DNA of 64,000 nt, taken from Vagococcus intermedius (GTDB lineage Bacteria > Bacillota > Bacilli > Lactobacillales > Vagococcaceae). The notes below the pieces were generated by a model, which saw only the letters and a program-made list of their open reading frames with translations, was not told the DNA's origin and made no database searches. The translations under genes were made by a program, and so were the position numbers. The stretch is taken from contig NZ_CP110232.1 of assembly GCF_029144185.1 (NCBI RefSeq), forward strand, positions 1,942,164-2,006,163, in the 5' to 3' direction. Shown in pieces: positions 1-9,275 of this stretch. Positions within the stretch are counted from its first letter, which is position 1; the number at the start of each line of letters is the position of its first letter.

Positions 1-594
1 TGCTGTCATACACTCAAGAGCCTTCTACTAGATATAAGCCTTGCCACTCAACTTCCGCTGATTCTCGTACTAACTCAAAGCAACTCAACTAGAGCAGTTA
101 CTCAAAAACTTTTAGAAACTCACTTTCATTTAAGTTCCAGTGTTAAGTCATAATTTCCCCCATTATTTCTTACTTTCACTCATCACTAACGATGTTAGAA
201 GAGGCTAATTATTCACGCTAAGTGCATTTCCTTAATTTATCCATTAATTTTTTCTTAGTTATTTAAATGGTATAAACCCATTGTCTAATAAAAAGGAAGT
301 AGTTACTAGTCATTTTTACTAATTTCCCACATTCACTATTAGTACCCAAGATAAGCGCTACATGGTCTTCTTTAATATCAGCAATAGTTAATTTTTTAGC
401 ATAACATCTAAAAATATTTTCCCTCAGCTTTATTTAAATTGTTTTCCCCCTACTGTAAGCGATATGAATAGAAGGAATTGGTTCTGGCTAGCACTAAAGG
501 GAGTATGGGTTAAAATCTTCTGACACCCAATCTCTCCTTGACGACTGTCCGTATCAATTGTCTCCCAACTGTCGTCATTTAGCGTGCTATTTTT
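1..594. other. Gene-poor left edge with possible decayed coding stretch
   Basis: No intact gene is visible. On the minus strand, about 268-428 reads as an open stretch ending in a stop (residues include LTIADIKEDHVALILGT), which looks like the tail of a lost gene, but I recognise no family. Around 505-590 there are short complementary segments (for example GACGAC at 540 and GTCGTC at 571) without a clear terminator. Nothing else is supported. Confidence 0.3.
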
Positions 595-948
595 TTAACC
601 ATACCATAATTGACTTTTAATTTTCTCAAATCGTTGCAAATTAAGCGATGTCACAAGTAGCGCTTGATTATTAATTGTATGATATTGAAAGAAAAATAAA
701 TACTTACCGTAACACTCAATCTCTTGCTCTTCTAAATATATTTTTCTATGCCAATTTGGACGAGGAACCACTCTTTGACTAGCTATAATCAAAATATCCT
801 CCTGCCAATACCAATCAAAAGGTACTTGAAAGGTTTTAAATATCCAGTGATCTTGCTTCACATGATTGATTCTTGTTAATTCTAAGGTATCACAATTTAA
901 GACACCGATTGATAACTCATTACTAAAGGCTAAGGTGGTTTCTTTCAT
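595..948 (-). CDS. Hypothetical protein, divergent from WYL regulator
   Basis: A 117-residue soluble protein that I do not recognise. It is rich in aromatic residues (FDWYWQED, YLFFFQYH) and has no signal peptide or membrane segment. I start it at the second ATG because AGGAGG lies 8 bases before it; the first ATG, 6 bases upstream, is too close to that site. It is divergent from the WYL-domain regulator that begins 80 bases away, and an imperfect palindrome lies between them, so it may be that regulator's target. The function is unknown. Confidence 0.6.
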   Translation of the reverse strand: MKETTLAFSNELSIGVLNCDTLELTRINHVKQDHWIFKTFQVPFDWYWQEDILIIASQRVVPRPNWHRKIYLEEQEIECYGKYLFFFQYHTINNQALLVTSLNLQRFEKIKSQLWYG

Positions 949-999
949 TAACATTTCCTCCTAACAATTAACTACATATGTTATACTACCACTATCAGA

Positions 1000-1014
1000 C
1001 GACAATATACGTCG
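1000..1014. promoter_or_regulatory. Imperfect palindrome in divergent promoter region
   Basis: CGACAATATACGTCG is a dyad (CGAC..TAT..GTCG) placed just before the ribosome binding site of the WYL regulator and 50 bases from the divergent gene. Its position fits an autoregulatory operator. This is inference from symmetry and position only. Confidence 0.3.
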
Positions 1015-1027
1015 CAAGGAGGACTCT

Positions 1028-2023
1028 ATGGAAAAAATAACAGGACGTGAACGACTTTTAAAAATTTTCTTCCACTTAACTAACGGAGGACAAATCAATC
1101 CTCAACAATTAGCCTTAGACTATCAATGCACGGAACGCTCAATTCAACGTGATCTAAAATTAATCAGAGAGCTCCTAACAGATGCCTCGCTGCTAATTGA
1201 TTCAGCCCCCACTCCTACACCCGAACTTGTTGCTGTCTCAGGAATCGATGAGATAGCTTACCGACTTGAGCAACACAACTTATACACTAGTGCTGAAGCA
1301 TTTGTCATTGCCAAATTACTTTTAACTAGTCGAGCTTTTACCAAAGATGAGCTGACACGCATGATGACTGTTCTATTCTCTCACCTTGATTCGGACACGC
1401 AAAACTGTTTACATGACTTAACTAAGAGTGAAGAATACCACTATCAACAAGTTTCTCATCAAAAACCGATCTTAACCTTACTGCAATCTTTTATTGAGCA
1501 CATCACTAAAAAGCAAACACTTATGACTACCTATTGTCTCCCAAAACATGACTCAATTGTAGAAATATATGGTGTCCCTCTTTCACTGATGTTCTCAGAA
1601 AATTATTTTTACGTTAAAATGTACAGCCATCATTCTGACAAATTGCTAACCTTACGCTTAGATCGCTTCCAAAAGATAAGTCTAGCAAAAAAAGCTTTGA
1701 CTGTACCTCAAGCTAAAAAAATAGAAGATGGTATTATACAGAAGAAAAGTTTGTATATGTTCTCCTCAGGTAGCGATTTTGGTTTCACCTTTCGCTACTG
1801 GGGAGCACCTGAAATCGTTCAAGATAAATTTCCAGAGGCAGAGATTACTTACCCAAAAGATCAAAACTATATTGAAGTCAAGGCTTGTTCTTATGAAGAT
1901 GGCGTCATTTTTTGGTTACTCAGTCAAGGCAATAACGCTCAAGTAACGCACCCCCTTTCACTAGTAACTAAAATGACAGAAAAAATAAAAGAAATGGCTA
2001 CACTCTATCAACTAGTACCCTAA
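1028..2023 (+). CDS. HTH/WYL-domain transcriptional regulator (YafY/DeoR-like)
   Basis: A 331-residue DNA-binding regulator. The N-terminus (about residues 5-60) reads as a DeoR/HTH_11-type winged helix (GRERLLKIFFHLTNGG, then QLALDYQCTERSIQRDLKLIRELL). The middle and C-terminal parts match WYL-family architecture, with a beta-rich sensor region around 165-230 and a WCX-like C-terminus. AGGAGG lies 7 bases before the ATG. It is divergently arranged with an unknown gene, which suggests local or self regulation. The effector is unknown; WYL domains are thought to bind nucleic acids or nucleotides. Confidence 0.85.
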   Translation: MEKITGRERLLKIFFHLTNGGQINPQQLALDYQCTERSIQRDLKLIRELLTDASLLIDSAPTPTPELVAVSGIDEIAYRLEQHNLYTSAEAFVIAKLLLTSRAFTKDELTRMMTVLFSHLDSDTQNCLHDLTKSEEYHYQQVSHQKPILTLLQSFIEHITKKQTLMTTYCLPKHDSIVEIYGVPLSLMFSENYFYVKMYSHHSDKLLTLRLDRFQKISLAKKALTVPQAKKIEDGIIQKKSLYMFSSGSDFGFTFRYWGAPEIVQDKFPEAEITYPKDQNYIEVKACSYEDGVIFWLLSQGNNAQVTHPLSLVTKMTEKIKEMATLYQLVP

Positions 2024-2040
2024 AAATCTCCTAAAAAAAT

Positions 2041-2082
2041 AAGCTAAAAAGCCATGTTCAAAGTAAGACATGGCTTTAGCTT
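2041..2082 (+). terminator. Hairpin after WYL regulator
   Basis: AAGCTAAAAAGCCATGT pairs with ACATGGCTTTAGCTT across a 10-base loop, 18 bases after the regulator stop. The stem is strong but the trailing T-run is weak. Confidence 0.6.
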
Positions 2083-2526
2083 GATACAAACAACCAATAA
2101 AAAATAGCAACCCCTGGATGATGTTGATAGATCACTCTCACTATCATGACAATTGAATAAATGATTGAAAACTCAACGACACTGCCGATCTCTTTTAATT
2201 GATGTACCAGTAAATTACCTCTCTTTCATCTGCAATAGGTTAAAGTAACTAGTCAAATAACTTTCAAGTAGAAATCATTTCAATAAGGAGACAGTAGTAG
2301 GCCTATTACCTGATTCAATCCGGTTTCCATATGATCAATATGGGGAAACCAGTTTTTGTATGCCCCAATAACTATACTAACCAATCTCCAGTAGACTAAA
2401 CATAGATTTTCTAGCTTAAGCAACTATCAATCAGTTATTATCCCATACGATGGTTCCTCCTAAACCAACTAGTAGTATTTGTGTTATACTTAGTTATATA
2501 TTAAAAAATAACAGGAGGAGATTTCC
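2083..2526. other. Intergenic stretch with one terminator-like hairpin
   Basis: About 440 bases without a convincing gene. GGTTTCC (2322) pairs with GGAAACC (2344) and is followed by AGTTTTTG, so a plus-strand transcript could end near 2357; what it would terminate is unclear. The right end contains the ribosome binding site (AGGAGG) of the next gene. Confidence 0.4.
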
Positions 2527-2790
2527 ATGAAAAAGACTAATTTTATCGTGATTTTTTGGTTAGTTCTAGCTCTAATTTTTACGATTGTACTCCTTTTTAA
2601 CTTATCAACTATTTTTGAAAGTATCTCTTACATGATTATTCCAACGACCTCTTCTGACTCTTATATGTCTAGTGACGATGTTAAACGCTCACTCATCTCA
2701 AGCGTACCCATGGCACTCATTGCCCTTATCGGTATGTTTACTAGTATTAGAGCTGGTTTGAAAGTCTACAAAAATTTAACTGTTGGATAA
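2527..2790 (+). CDS. Small membrane protein, two TM segments
   Basis: An 87-residue protein with two hydrophobic segments (about residues 6-30 and 56-76) separated by a short serine-rich loop (TTSSDSYMSSDDVKRS). ACAGGAGGAG lies 7 bases before the ATG and a strong terminator follows the stop, so it is probably a real monocistronic gene. I do not recognise the family; no catalytic motif is visible. Confidence 0.7.
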   Translation: MKKTNFIVIFWLVLALIFTIVLLFNLSTIFESISYMIIPTTSSDSYMSSDDVKRSLISSVPMALIALIGMFTSIRAGLKVYKNLTVG

Positions 2791-2794
2791 CAAT

Positions 2795-2838
2795 AAAAGA
2801 ACCATAATGTCGATAGTATGACATTATGGTTCTTTTTA
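2795..2838 (+). terminator. Rho-independent terminator
   Basis: AAAAGAACCATAATGTC pairs with GACATTATGGTTCTTTTT over an 8-base loop, directly after the small membrane protein gene. A perfect stem and a T-run make this a canonical terminator. Confidence 0.9.
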
Positions 2839-2994
2839 TTTAATTAGTTATAAGCCTATTCACTGTTATTAAAAATAGGACCTATTACAGATAATCAGTA
2901 TGATTAGTATAGAAAAAAACCTATTTATCAATTCAATGATAATAATGTGAGATACCTTTACAATTTAAACTAATACCAAGCAAGCCACTCTCTG

Positions 2995-4008
2995 CTATGT
3001 TTTATTATTTTTTGCAGCCTTTAACTTCCGTCTCATCACATAAAGAATAATAAGTAGCAATACTACTAAAAGAATTACAACTAGAATCATGATTTTCATC
3101 ATTTGACTCATCCGCTCAATACTCACAGATTCTTCATTAAGTTTTTTGGCAACGTCTGTTTTTATTTCAAACAATTCATTCCACTGCCAATCTCCATAAG
3201 GGGAATTAACTTTGATATGAGCGATATAACTTCCAGCTTTGTAAGTATCTTTCCCCATCTCAACATAATGATGAAACGTACTATTAGGAGCAAAACTGAT
3301 TCCTTTCAATTCATCTTTATACAATATTTCTTTTTCATTTTTTTTCGTGACGTCTACATGATACTTAGCTTCTGGCAATAAATTATTAACAGGATTATCC
3401 AGACTAATTTTTAATGCATTACGACCACCAGTTAATTCAGGGCTAACTTTATTAAATACCAAATCTGCATCAATATTTTCTTCTGATTCAACCACGACGA
3501 CTGGGATTGAGTATGAAAAAGCATTTTTAATCATGCTAGTTCCTTTTTTATCGGCTTCTTGTTCAATCAACAGTCCTCCTAATAAGATGCCAGAAAAGGG
3601 CTTTTTCGGTAAAGTGATTTTGATTTTAATTCCTTTTTTTTCATAGCCATTTAAGGTGAATTTCTCAGTGTAATCTGCTAATTTAGCTAAAGATAACTCT
3701 TTATTTATTACTTTTTGATCTGCTGTATAATTGACAATTCCTTGATTATTTGTAGCGGCATCTTTCATCCCTGTTTTTAATGAAATGGGTTGATCACTTT
3801 CATTTTTAATTTCTAATGCCAATTCTACAGTTTTTCCAGCTTCGCCTTTTAGTTTAAAATCAGTCTGAGAATCATCCATTTTTTGCTCTGTTTGCTTGAT
3901 TGTTGGTGTGAAATTCAGTTTATTTTCACTAGCTAAAGCTGAATTTCCTAGACCTAAACTAATTAAAATGAGTGTCATCATAACTAGCCTTTTTAATTTT
4001 TTTAACAT
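2995..4008 (-). CDS. DUF916/DUF3324 WxL-interacting membrane protein
   Basis: A 337-residue surface protein with an N-terminal signal peptide (LVMMTLILISLGLGNSALAS), an extracellular DUF916-type domain (about 30-160, peptidoglycan-binding in described WxLIP proteins), a DUF3324-type domain (about 170-290), one transmembrane helix (about 303-325) and a short basic tail. This is the standard architecture of proteins that partner WxL-domain proteins on the wall of enterococci, listeriae and lactobacilli. The second ATG is chosen because AGGAG is 9 bases before it. It is last in the surface cluster, behind an internal terminator. Confidence 0.9.
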   Translation of the reverse strand: MLKKLKRLVMMTLILISLGLGNSALASENKLNFTPTIKQTEQKMDDSQTDFKLKGEAGKTVELALEIKNESDQPISLKTGMKDAATNNQGIVNYTADQKVINKELSLAKLADYTEKFTLNGYEKKGIKIKITLPKKPFSGILLGGLLIEQEADKKGTSMIKNAFSYSIPVVVVESEENIDADLVFNKVSPELTGGRNALKISLDNPVNNLLPEAKYHVDVTKKNEKEILYKDELKGISFAPNSTFHHYVEMGKDTYKAGSYIAHIKVNSPYGDWQWNELFEIKTDVAKKLNEESVSIERMSQMMKIMILVVILLVVLLLIILYVMRRKLKAAKNNKT

Positions 4009-4044
4009 AGACATGTTCTCCTTTTATTACACTAAATAATTAAT

Positions 4045-4076
4045 AAAAAACGAGACCAGTGAGCCTCGTTTTTTTA
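4045..4076 (-). terminator. Terminator between WxL gene and DUF916 gene
   Basis: AAAAAACGAG and CTCGTTTTTT form a hairpin with T-runs on both strands. Lying inside the surface cluster, it probably lowers read-through from the WxL gene into the DUF916 gene. Confidence 0.75.
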
Positions 4077-4083
4077 TTAAAGA

Positions 4084-4899
4084 TTATTTTGTTGTTGGTG
4101 CCATAAATCCTGTTTTAGTAGCAGCAAGTTCACCACTTAGATTCCAGTTTAAATCAGCTTTATAACTACCTTTACGAATTTTACCTACTTCTGATTGAGG
4201 AATTACCAAATTAATATCAGAATCGCTTTCAAGTACTTCCCCATCAACCTTACTTGTCATCCCCATTGACCATGTTCCACGAGCACCATCACCTGATGCA
4301 GTGATTAATGTTTGCCCATCTGCATCATCTAAATTAATACTTTGTGCTTGCCATTCAGGTTTTTCAGCTGGTACTTCTTGGTTAGTAGATCCTGTTGCAA
4401 AAATTGGAGCTGATGTAAAATCAATGTGTGCTCCTGTGATTTTAGCACTATCAGTTCTAGTTCCCTCTTCTTTAGCAACTTTGTTTAAAGAACTTGCTTT
4501 AACTGACAAGGTCCAATTTGGAGAATCTTCCCCACGTAAGTCAGACACTTGGACGAAGTGAGCTAACTTCTGATCACCTTTTCTTAATACTGGTAATTTT
4601 AAATCTTGACCACTATTTTTAATTTCACTTGAACCAAAATCAAAGTTTGAAGCCCAGTCAATTCTTAAAGCTCCAGCTCCACCATGCTCACCGCCATCTT
4701 CTGGAGGTTCAACTTCTTCTCCTGGTTTACCTGGATCTGTTGGTGGTGTTTCTCCTGAATCGTTAGTCGTAAATTCTACTTTAGCTGTTGTCGTCACATT
4801 AGTTGCTGATTTTTCTTCCTCAGCATTCACTAGCATTGCTCCTGATGTTCCTAAAATTGTTGTTGCCATAACTAAACCAACTACCTTTGTCGTTTTCAT
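4084..4899 (-). CDS. WxL domain surface protein
   Basis: A 271-residue secreted protein with a signal peptide (about 1-26, ending VNA-EE), a proline/glutamate-rich linker (about 48-75) and a C-terminal WxL domain. The two diagnostic motifs are W129-T-L131 and W252-N-L254. WxL domains bind non-covalently to peptidoglycan in low-GC Gram-positives. There is no LPXTG signal. Neighbours encode the usual WxL partners: a DUF916 protein downstream, and a small anchored protein and a large WxL/lectin protein upstream. Likely role: cell-surface complex or adhesion; ligand unknown. Confidence 0.92.
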   Translation of the reverse strand: MKTTKVVGLVMATTILGTSGAMLVNAEEEKSATNVTTTAKVEFTTNDSGETPPTDPGKPGEEVEPPEDGGEHGGAGALRIDWASNFDFGSSEIKNSGQDLKLPVLRKGDQKLAHFVQVSDLRGEDSPNWTLSVKASSLNKVAKEEGTRTDSAKITGAHIDFTSAPIFATGSTNQEVPAEKPEWQAQSINLDDADGQTLITASGDGARGTWSMGMTSKVDGEVLESDSDINLVIPQSEVGKIRKGSYKADLNWNLSGELAATKTGFMAPTTK

Positions 4900-4901
4900 A
4901 A

Positions 4902-5357
4902 TTAATCATTCTCCTTTTGTTTATTTTTTTTATATAATAATCCGACCATCACTAATATAATTAAGCCGAAAATTAGTATCTTATTATTTTTTAGTTCGCC
5001 TGTTTGCGGAAAATTTTTTGAAGTTTTGCCTTCATTATCTAATTTTTTAGTCTTTTCCGGTTTTTTTAAACTATCACCTTTTTTACTTAACTCTATTGCC
5101 TTTTTTGGAGTAGTTTTATCCTTCGTTGGTTTTTTAAAGATCTTACCTGAAGGATCTTTTTGCTCTTTATCATCTTGTTTATCTGGTACTGCAATTGTTG
5201 GCGGTAGTGGGGGTTGAAGTGGCGGTGCATCATTTAAAAATTCAATTTCAGCATGCGTCACTACTTCATCAACTTGATCCGCATAAGTCATCAGCGTCCC
5301 TAGACTACCTAAAACTACACTTAGTAAAGTCGCGAGCACTATTTTTTTTAATGTCAT
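4902..5357 (-). CDS. Small LPXTG-type sortase-anchored protein
   Basis: A 151-residue protein with a signal peptide (about 1-26), a short proline-rich stretch (PPLQPPLPP at 46-54), a long lysine-rich linker, and a C-terminal sorting signal: FPQTG at 116-120, a hydrophobic helix at about 126-142 and a basic tail. The F in the motif is a known variant of LPXTG. The ATG at 5357 is used because GGGAG lies 8 bases upstream; it overlaps the end of the preceding gene. Small LPXTG proteins of this kind are regular members of WxL clusters. Function unknown. Confidence 0.85.
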   Translation of the reverse strand: MTLKKIVLATLLSVVLGSLGTLMTYADQVDEVVTHAEIEFLNDAPPLQPPLPPTIAVPDKQDDKEQKDPSGKIFKKPTKDKTTPKKAIELSKKGDSLKKPEKTKKLDNEGKTSKNFPQTGELKNNKILIFGLIILVMVGLLYKKNKQKEND

Positions 5358-5362
5358 ACTTC

Positions 5363-8300
5363 TCACTCCCTCACTTTAGGTATCCCAAAGGATAACGTTT
5401 TAAATTCTTCTCCGGTTGCCGTCAACTGCCACATCAATTCTGTTTCATATTGGTCGCTCTTTTTAGCCCAATTAGTGCCTTCAGTCGTTTGTAATTGAAT
5501 TGATAACTTAGACTGATCATTGGCTAAGTTGTTTTTTTCTAATGATTTAAGAGTATTATCTGAGAAACTAAACCCATTTTCCCTTTGGATACTACTTATT
5601 TTTTTACCTGATTTTCCTAACAATTCTAACTGCTCTAAAGAAATCAATTGTTTGTCTTTTGTAAACCGTTTAGCTGAAACATCTAACTGCCAACCATCTT
5701 TGGCATAACGTTGATCTTTCACCGATAAAATAACTTCATTATCAGCTGAATATCTTTGATTAAAAAGGGAAGTAATCGTCGGCTGATACGTTAACTCCCC
5801 CTCAACTGCCAGCCCGATTTGACCATCTGTAACTGTGATTTTAAAAGGTTGTTCAGTTGCCTCTACATTTCCCTTAGTTAACAATGCTTTTATTGGATAC
5901 GTACCGGGTTGATAACTGACTTTATCTAACTCTTGTAAGTTAATTTCATCCGTAACATCTTCAATTTCTTGGGTCTCTAGATTAAGATAGTTCCCTCGCA
6001 ACCCCTTTTCTCTTAGCATATTTTTAAGAGTATCAGCTGTGATTCGTTCTCTTTGTGCTATTAGAGCAGGTTGCTTGGGTGCATCTTTCACTAACTCTTT
6101 AGCTGTTAGCGTAGTATCTTGAACCTCTAGCCATAAAGTAGAATCTAAAACAATCATGACCTTTTTATTTAGATCCACATAATTACCAGCATCGTCTGTT
6201 AAAGTCAACTGGCTCTGTTTTTTGATAAAATTACCAGTCTCATCAATTGGTGATGTATTAGCTACTGCTTCTTTCATAGCCTCACTGCTTGTATAAGTAA
6301 CCTTAACTTCTTGATTTTGATCATTACTGTCTTGTTTATTTAGAATAAAAATATTAGGATCTTCAGGCAATTTATTTTTAATGACATATATTGGATCTCT
6401 TAAATCTCCTGTCGGTGGTGTGGCATCTTCAACAATTTGTGACTTTTCAATCAACACTTTGCCAGATTTATCAACCAATTGGTAATTTATCTTTTTAGAC
6501 GCTATCAATTGGTTATCTTCCAGTTCAATCTTAAAGATGTCATTTTTTTTCAACTTATCAGTTTCTAACGTAACTGGTTTATTTTGTTTAGTTACCAGTC
6601 CACCTTCATTACTGGAAATTCTTAAGGTAGTGCCTGTCAAATCAAAATTATCTGCTGTTTTCAACTCCCCACTCACATGATAGAGGGGTTCTTTAGTTGA
6701 ACTTTCATTTTGATTTAATTCTCTTTGAAGATCATTGATTTTATCTAGCTTTAAGTCTACTTTTACTGGATTGATGGTATATTCTACACTACTTTTTTTT
6801 AACCCATCATTCGTTTGTTTCGTCATATCTGGATAGTTTTGTTCCCTAATCGTAAAGTTATCTCTAACAAGTTTTGGTTCTTGTAAGGTATACTTTTTAT
6901 CAACAATAATCGGTACGCGAACAACCATACTTTGATAATATTCAGCCTCTCCATCCTCTGGTCCAAGGGGACCTAAATGATCAAATTCTAAACCATTTTC
7001 AGACATTTTCACTTGATAATTTCCTGACTGATTCCCTTGAGGCGCAAGCAGCTCACCACCGCCATATTTATCGTATTTTTGATACCTGACTTCAATCTTT
7101 TTCAATGACTCATCCGTAACCTGTGCGAGATCATTTAATGAGGCATTAAGATGCATTTGTTTAGTCACTTGCTTCCCTTCACCATAAGCAATTTTATATT
7201 CATAAAATAATTCATCTCCTGACTGCACACTATCACTTGTGTTATCAACAGACTCTTCTTGATTATTGATTACTTTTTTGACATCTTGCTTATTGGAAGT
7301 ATTTCCTAAATCAGGTAATTCTTCAAAAACAACCGCTTGAGTTGTTGAATCACCTCCTGTTGCTCCAGTAAATCCCCAATACATCATTGAATTATTTTCT
7401 GCGCTTGAAAGATCTAACAACTCACTCTTTAAAGAAACTGTTTGAGATTGTCCATCGTATATATAGGTTAATTTTTGGGTCTCTACTTTATAATCGATTT
7501 CAAAATCATGCCACTTCCCATCAGATTGGTGCCGACTTGGTGCAAATTTAATCAAGCCATCATGAGTTAAGGTATGTCCACTATTGTTAGCATAATAATT
7601 TTGTTCTGCTGGATAATAACTAGCTATATGAAAATTTTTGTTTGGAATTCCCTTATCTAACCCACTACCATTGACATGACTATCAAATTCTATCGCAAAG
7701 GCATTTTGTACTGCCATTTCCCATGGTTTATCGTTCTTATTATTTGCTCTGCCCATCACACCTAACGATCCACCAGCATTCCCCATCACAATTGCGTCAC
7801 CATTCTCATCATAACTGCCTTGATCTTTTCCCGGATTATGAAGGGTAAATGTCATACCATCAGCTGCCTTAGTCCCTTTGTTGCCAAAATACATCTTAGC
7901 CCGTATCTTAAAATCTTTTTTTATATTTAATTTATAGGTCTTCTTAGACCAGATAACCCCAATTTGCTCACCTGCATCTGGCGTAATCACAACAATATCC
8001 GTATTAGTCGCTTTATTTGTCATCACACTTGCTTTATTTTCTATCCCATCATGCTTTGATTTTGGCATATTGAATAAGTCCGTGGTCCTTAATCCTGGTG
8101 GCGCAGTGGCTACTATATCTTCAATGGTCTCTTTTTTTGCTTCATAGGTTTCAACATCACTTAATCTAGACGTTTCTTGGGAGTTGTCAGTAGCGTCGTC
8201 AGAACTTTCTTGACTATTTTTTTCTTCAACACTAGATACCTCAGTCTCAGCCTCAATCTCGTCACTTATTTGTTCCAGAGTCTCCTCTGATTCTTTAGTG

Positions 8301-8929
8301 TTCTCTTCTGACTCTTCTTCTGAAACTATTTGAGGCTCTTCAGAGTTAGATTTAGATTCCTTAGAATCTTCTATTACGTCTACTTCTGTTGGTAGCTCTT
8401 GAGATTTTGCATCTAAATCTTGAATCGTTTCCTTTAAATCTTCAGATTCCATTACCGCTGTATCTTTTTGAGTATCAACTTTAGTCTCTGGATCTATTTC
8501 TTCTTCAGAGCTCACTGTCGTTTCCTCAGTCTCATTTTTTACATCATCGTCAGAAAAATTACTCTGTAGGTCTTTTTTTAGTAACTCGATTGCTTCAGGC
8601 TGTGTCTTGGAAACTGAGTGAATGATACTTAAAAATTCTTTTTCCACTTGTCCCTTTGAACTAGCCGGGTTGTCTAAAGCCTTTTGAAATAAAGTTTGAA
8701 ATTTTTCTAGTCTGATTAACTCATCATCTTTTGCATCTTTTTTTAATTTTTCAATAAACTTATCAACAGGCTCACTCTGCTCCCAAAATTTTTCTTGAGT
8801 TGTACTCAGTTCTTTTTGAAAACTTAAACTTTCTCTTGTCACAACTTCAGGCGAATATGCCATTACCTGAACTGGAATATTACTTACTAATATTAACGAA
8901 AACAAGGCACTTAATGCTGTTCTTTTCAT
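5363..8929 (-). CDS. Large L-type lectin / WxL-like surface protein
   Basis: About 1188 residues. Signal peptide at 1-25; an acidic Ser/Glu-rich stalk at about 130-260; then an L-type (legume-like) lectin domain at about 275-545, with motifs DGMTFTLHN, AIEFDSHVNG and WHDFEIDYK; then several beta-rich repeats; then a C-terminal region with WxL-type motifs (GWQLDVSA, LMWQLTATGE). No LPXTG is seen, so attachment is probably WxL-type. The second M codon (ATG) is chosen over the TTG before it because AGGGGTGG is spaced correctly. It is first in the surface cluster. Likely an adhesin that binds a glycan; the ligand is unknown. Confidence 0.88.
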   Translation of the reverse strand: MKRTALSALFSLILVSNIPVQVMAYSPEVVTRESLSFQKELSTTQEKFWEQSEPVDKFIEKLKKDAKDDELIRLEKFQTLFQKALDNPASSKGQVEKEFLSIIHSVSKTQPEAIELLKKDLQSNFSDDDVKNETEETTVSSEEEIDPETKVDTQKDTAVMESEDLKETIQDLDAKSQELPTEVDVIEDSKESKSNSEEPQIVSEEESEENTKESEETLEQISDEIEAETEVSSVEEKNSQESSDDATDNSQETSRLSDVETYEAKKETIEDIVATAPPGLRTTDLFNMPKSKHDGIENKASVMTNKATNTDIVVITPDAGEQIGVIWSKKTYKLNIKKDFKIRAKMYFGNKGTKAADGMTFTLHNPGKDQGSYDENGDAIVMGNAGGSLGVMGRANNKNDKPWEMAVQNAFAIEFDSHVNGSGLDKGIPNKNFHIASYYPAEQNYYANNSGHTLTHDGLIKFAPSRHQSDGKWHDFEIDYKVETQKLTYIYDGQSQTVSLKSELLDLSSAENNSMMYWGFTGATGGDSTTQAVVFEELPDLGNTSNKQDVKKVINNQEESVDNTSDSVQSGDELFYEYKIAYGEGKQVTKQMHLNASLNDLAQVTDESLKKIEVRYQKYDKYGGGELLAPQGNQSGNYQVKMSENGLEFDHLGPLGPEDGEAEYYQSMVVRVPIIVDKKYTLQEPKLVRDNFTIREQNYPDMTKQTNDGLKKSSVEYTINPVKVDLKLDKINDLQRELNQNESSTKEPLYHVSGELKTADNFDLTGTTLRISSNEGGLVTKQNKPVTLETDKLKKNDIFKIELEDNQLIASKKINYQLVDKSGKVLIEKSQIVEDATPPTGDLRDPIYVIKNKLPEDPNIFILNKQDSNDQNQEVKVTYTSSEAMKEAVANTSPIDETGNFIKKQSQLTLTDDAGNYVDLNKKVMIVLDSTLWLEVQDTTLTAKELVKDAPKQPALIAQRERITADTLKNMLREKGLRGNYLNLETQEIEDVTDEINLQELDKVSYQPGTYPIKALLTKGNVEATEQPFKITVTDGQIGLAVEGELTYQPTITSLFNQRYSADNEVILSVKDQRYAKDGWQLDVSAKRFTKDKQLISLEQLELLGKSGKKISSIQRENGFSFSDNTLKSLEKNNLANDQSKLSIQLQTTEGTNWAKKSDQYETELMWQLTATGEEFKTLSFGIPKVRE

Positions 8930-9005
8930 CAAAAACCACCCCTTTCTATTCTTAAATAGTCTGCCTACACCCCACTAAAATCCAATTAAACGTTCCTTAT
9001 ATAAT

Positions 9006-9224
9006 CTAAGATTTGATATATTCTGATTTTATCTTCAATACATATCTTGATTCAAAAACATGAAGGACATTAACATTATAGGGATTATTCTTTAATGTAT
9101 TCTTCACTTGTTTTTCGGAATAGTCTATTGGAAAAAGATAATAAGAAATTCCTTCCGCGCCTGACTGTGTTAGATATATTACATCAAATAAAATACCATC
9201 ATCAAAATATCTCTCTACATTCAT
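9006..9224 (-). CDS. Hypothetical small protein
   Basis: A 72-residue protein starting MNVERYFDDG; AAGGTAGG lies 6 bases before this ATG, whereas the longer reading frame has no ribosome binding site. No signal peptide, membrane segment or motif is recognised. It lies upstream of the WxL cluster on the same strand, about 75 bases from it, with no terminator between, so it may be co-transcribed. Confidence 0.5.
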   Translation of the reverse strand: MNVERYFDDGILFDVIYLTQSGAEGISYYLFPIDYSEKQVKNTLKNNPYNVNVLHVFESRYVLKIKSEYIKS

Positions 9225-9275
9225 ATTTAACCTACCTTTCATGAACATTGAATAAAAAATCAGTGTGTCACTCAA

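Noticed and set aside
5026-5395. Plus-strand ORFs opposite the LPXTG and lectin genes
   Set aside because: They lie antisense to well-supported surface-protein genes and have no ribosome binding sites.
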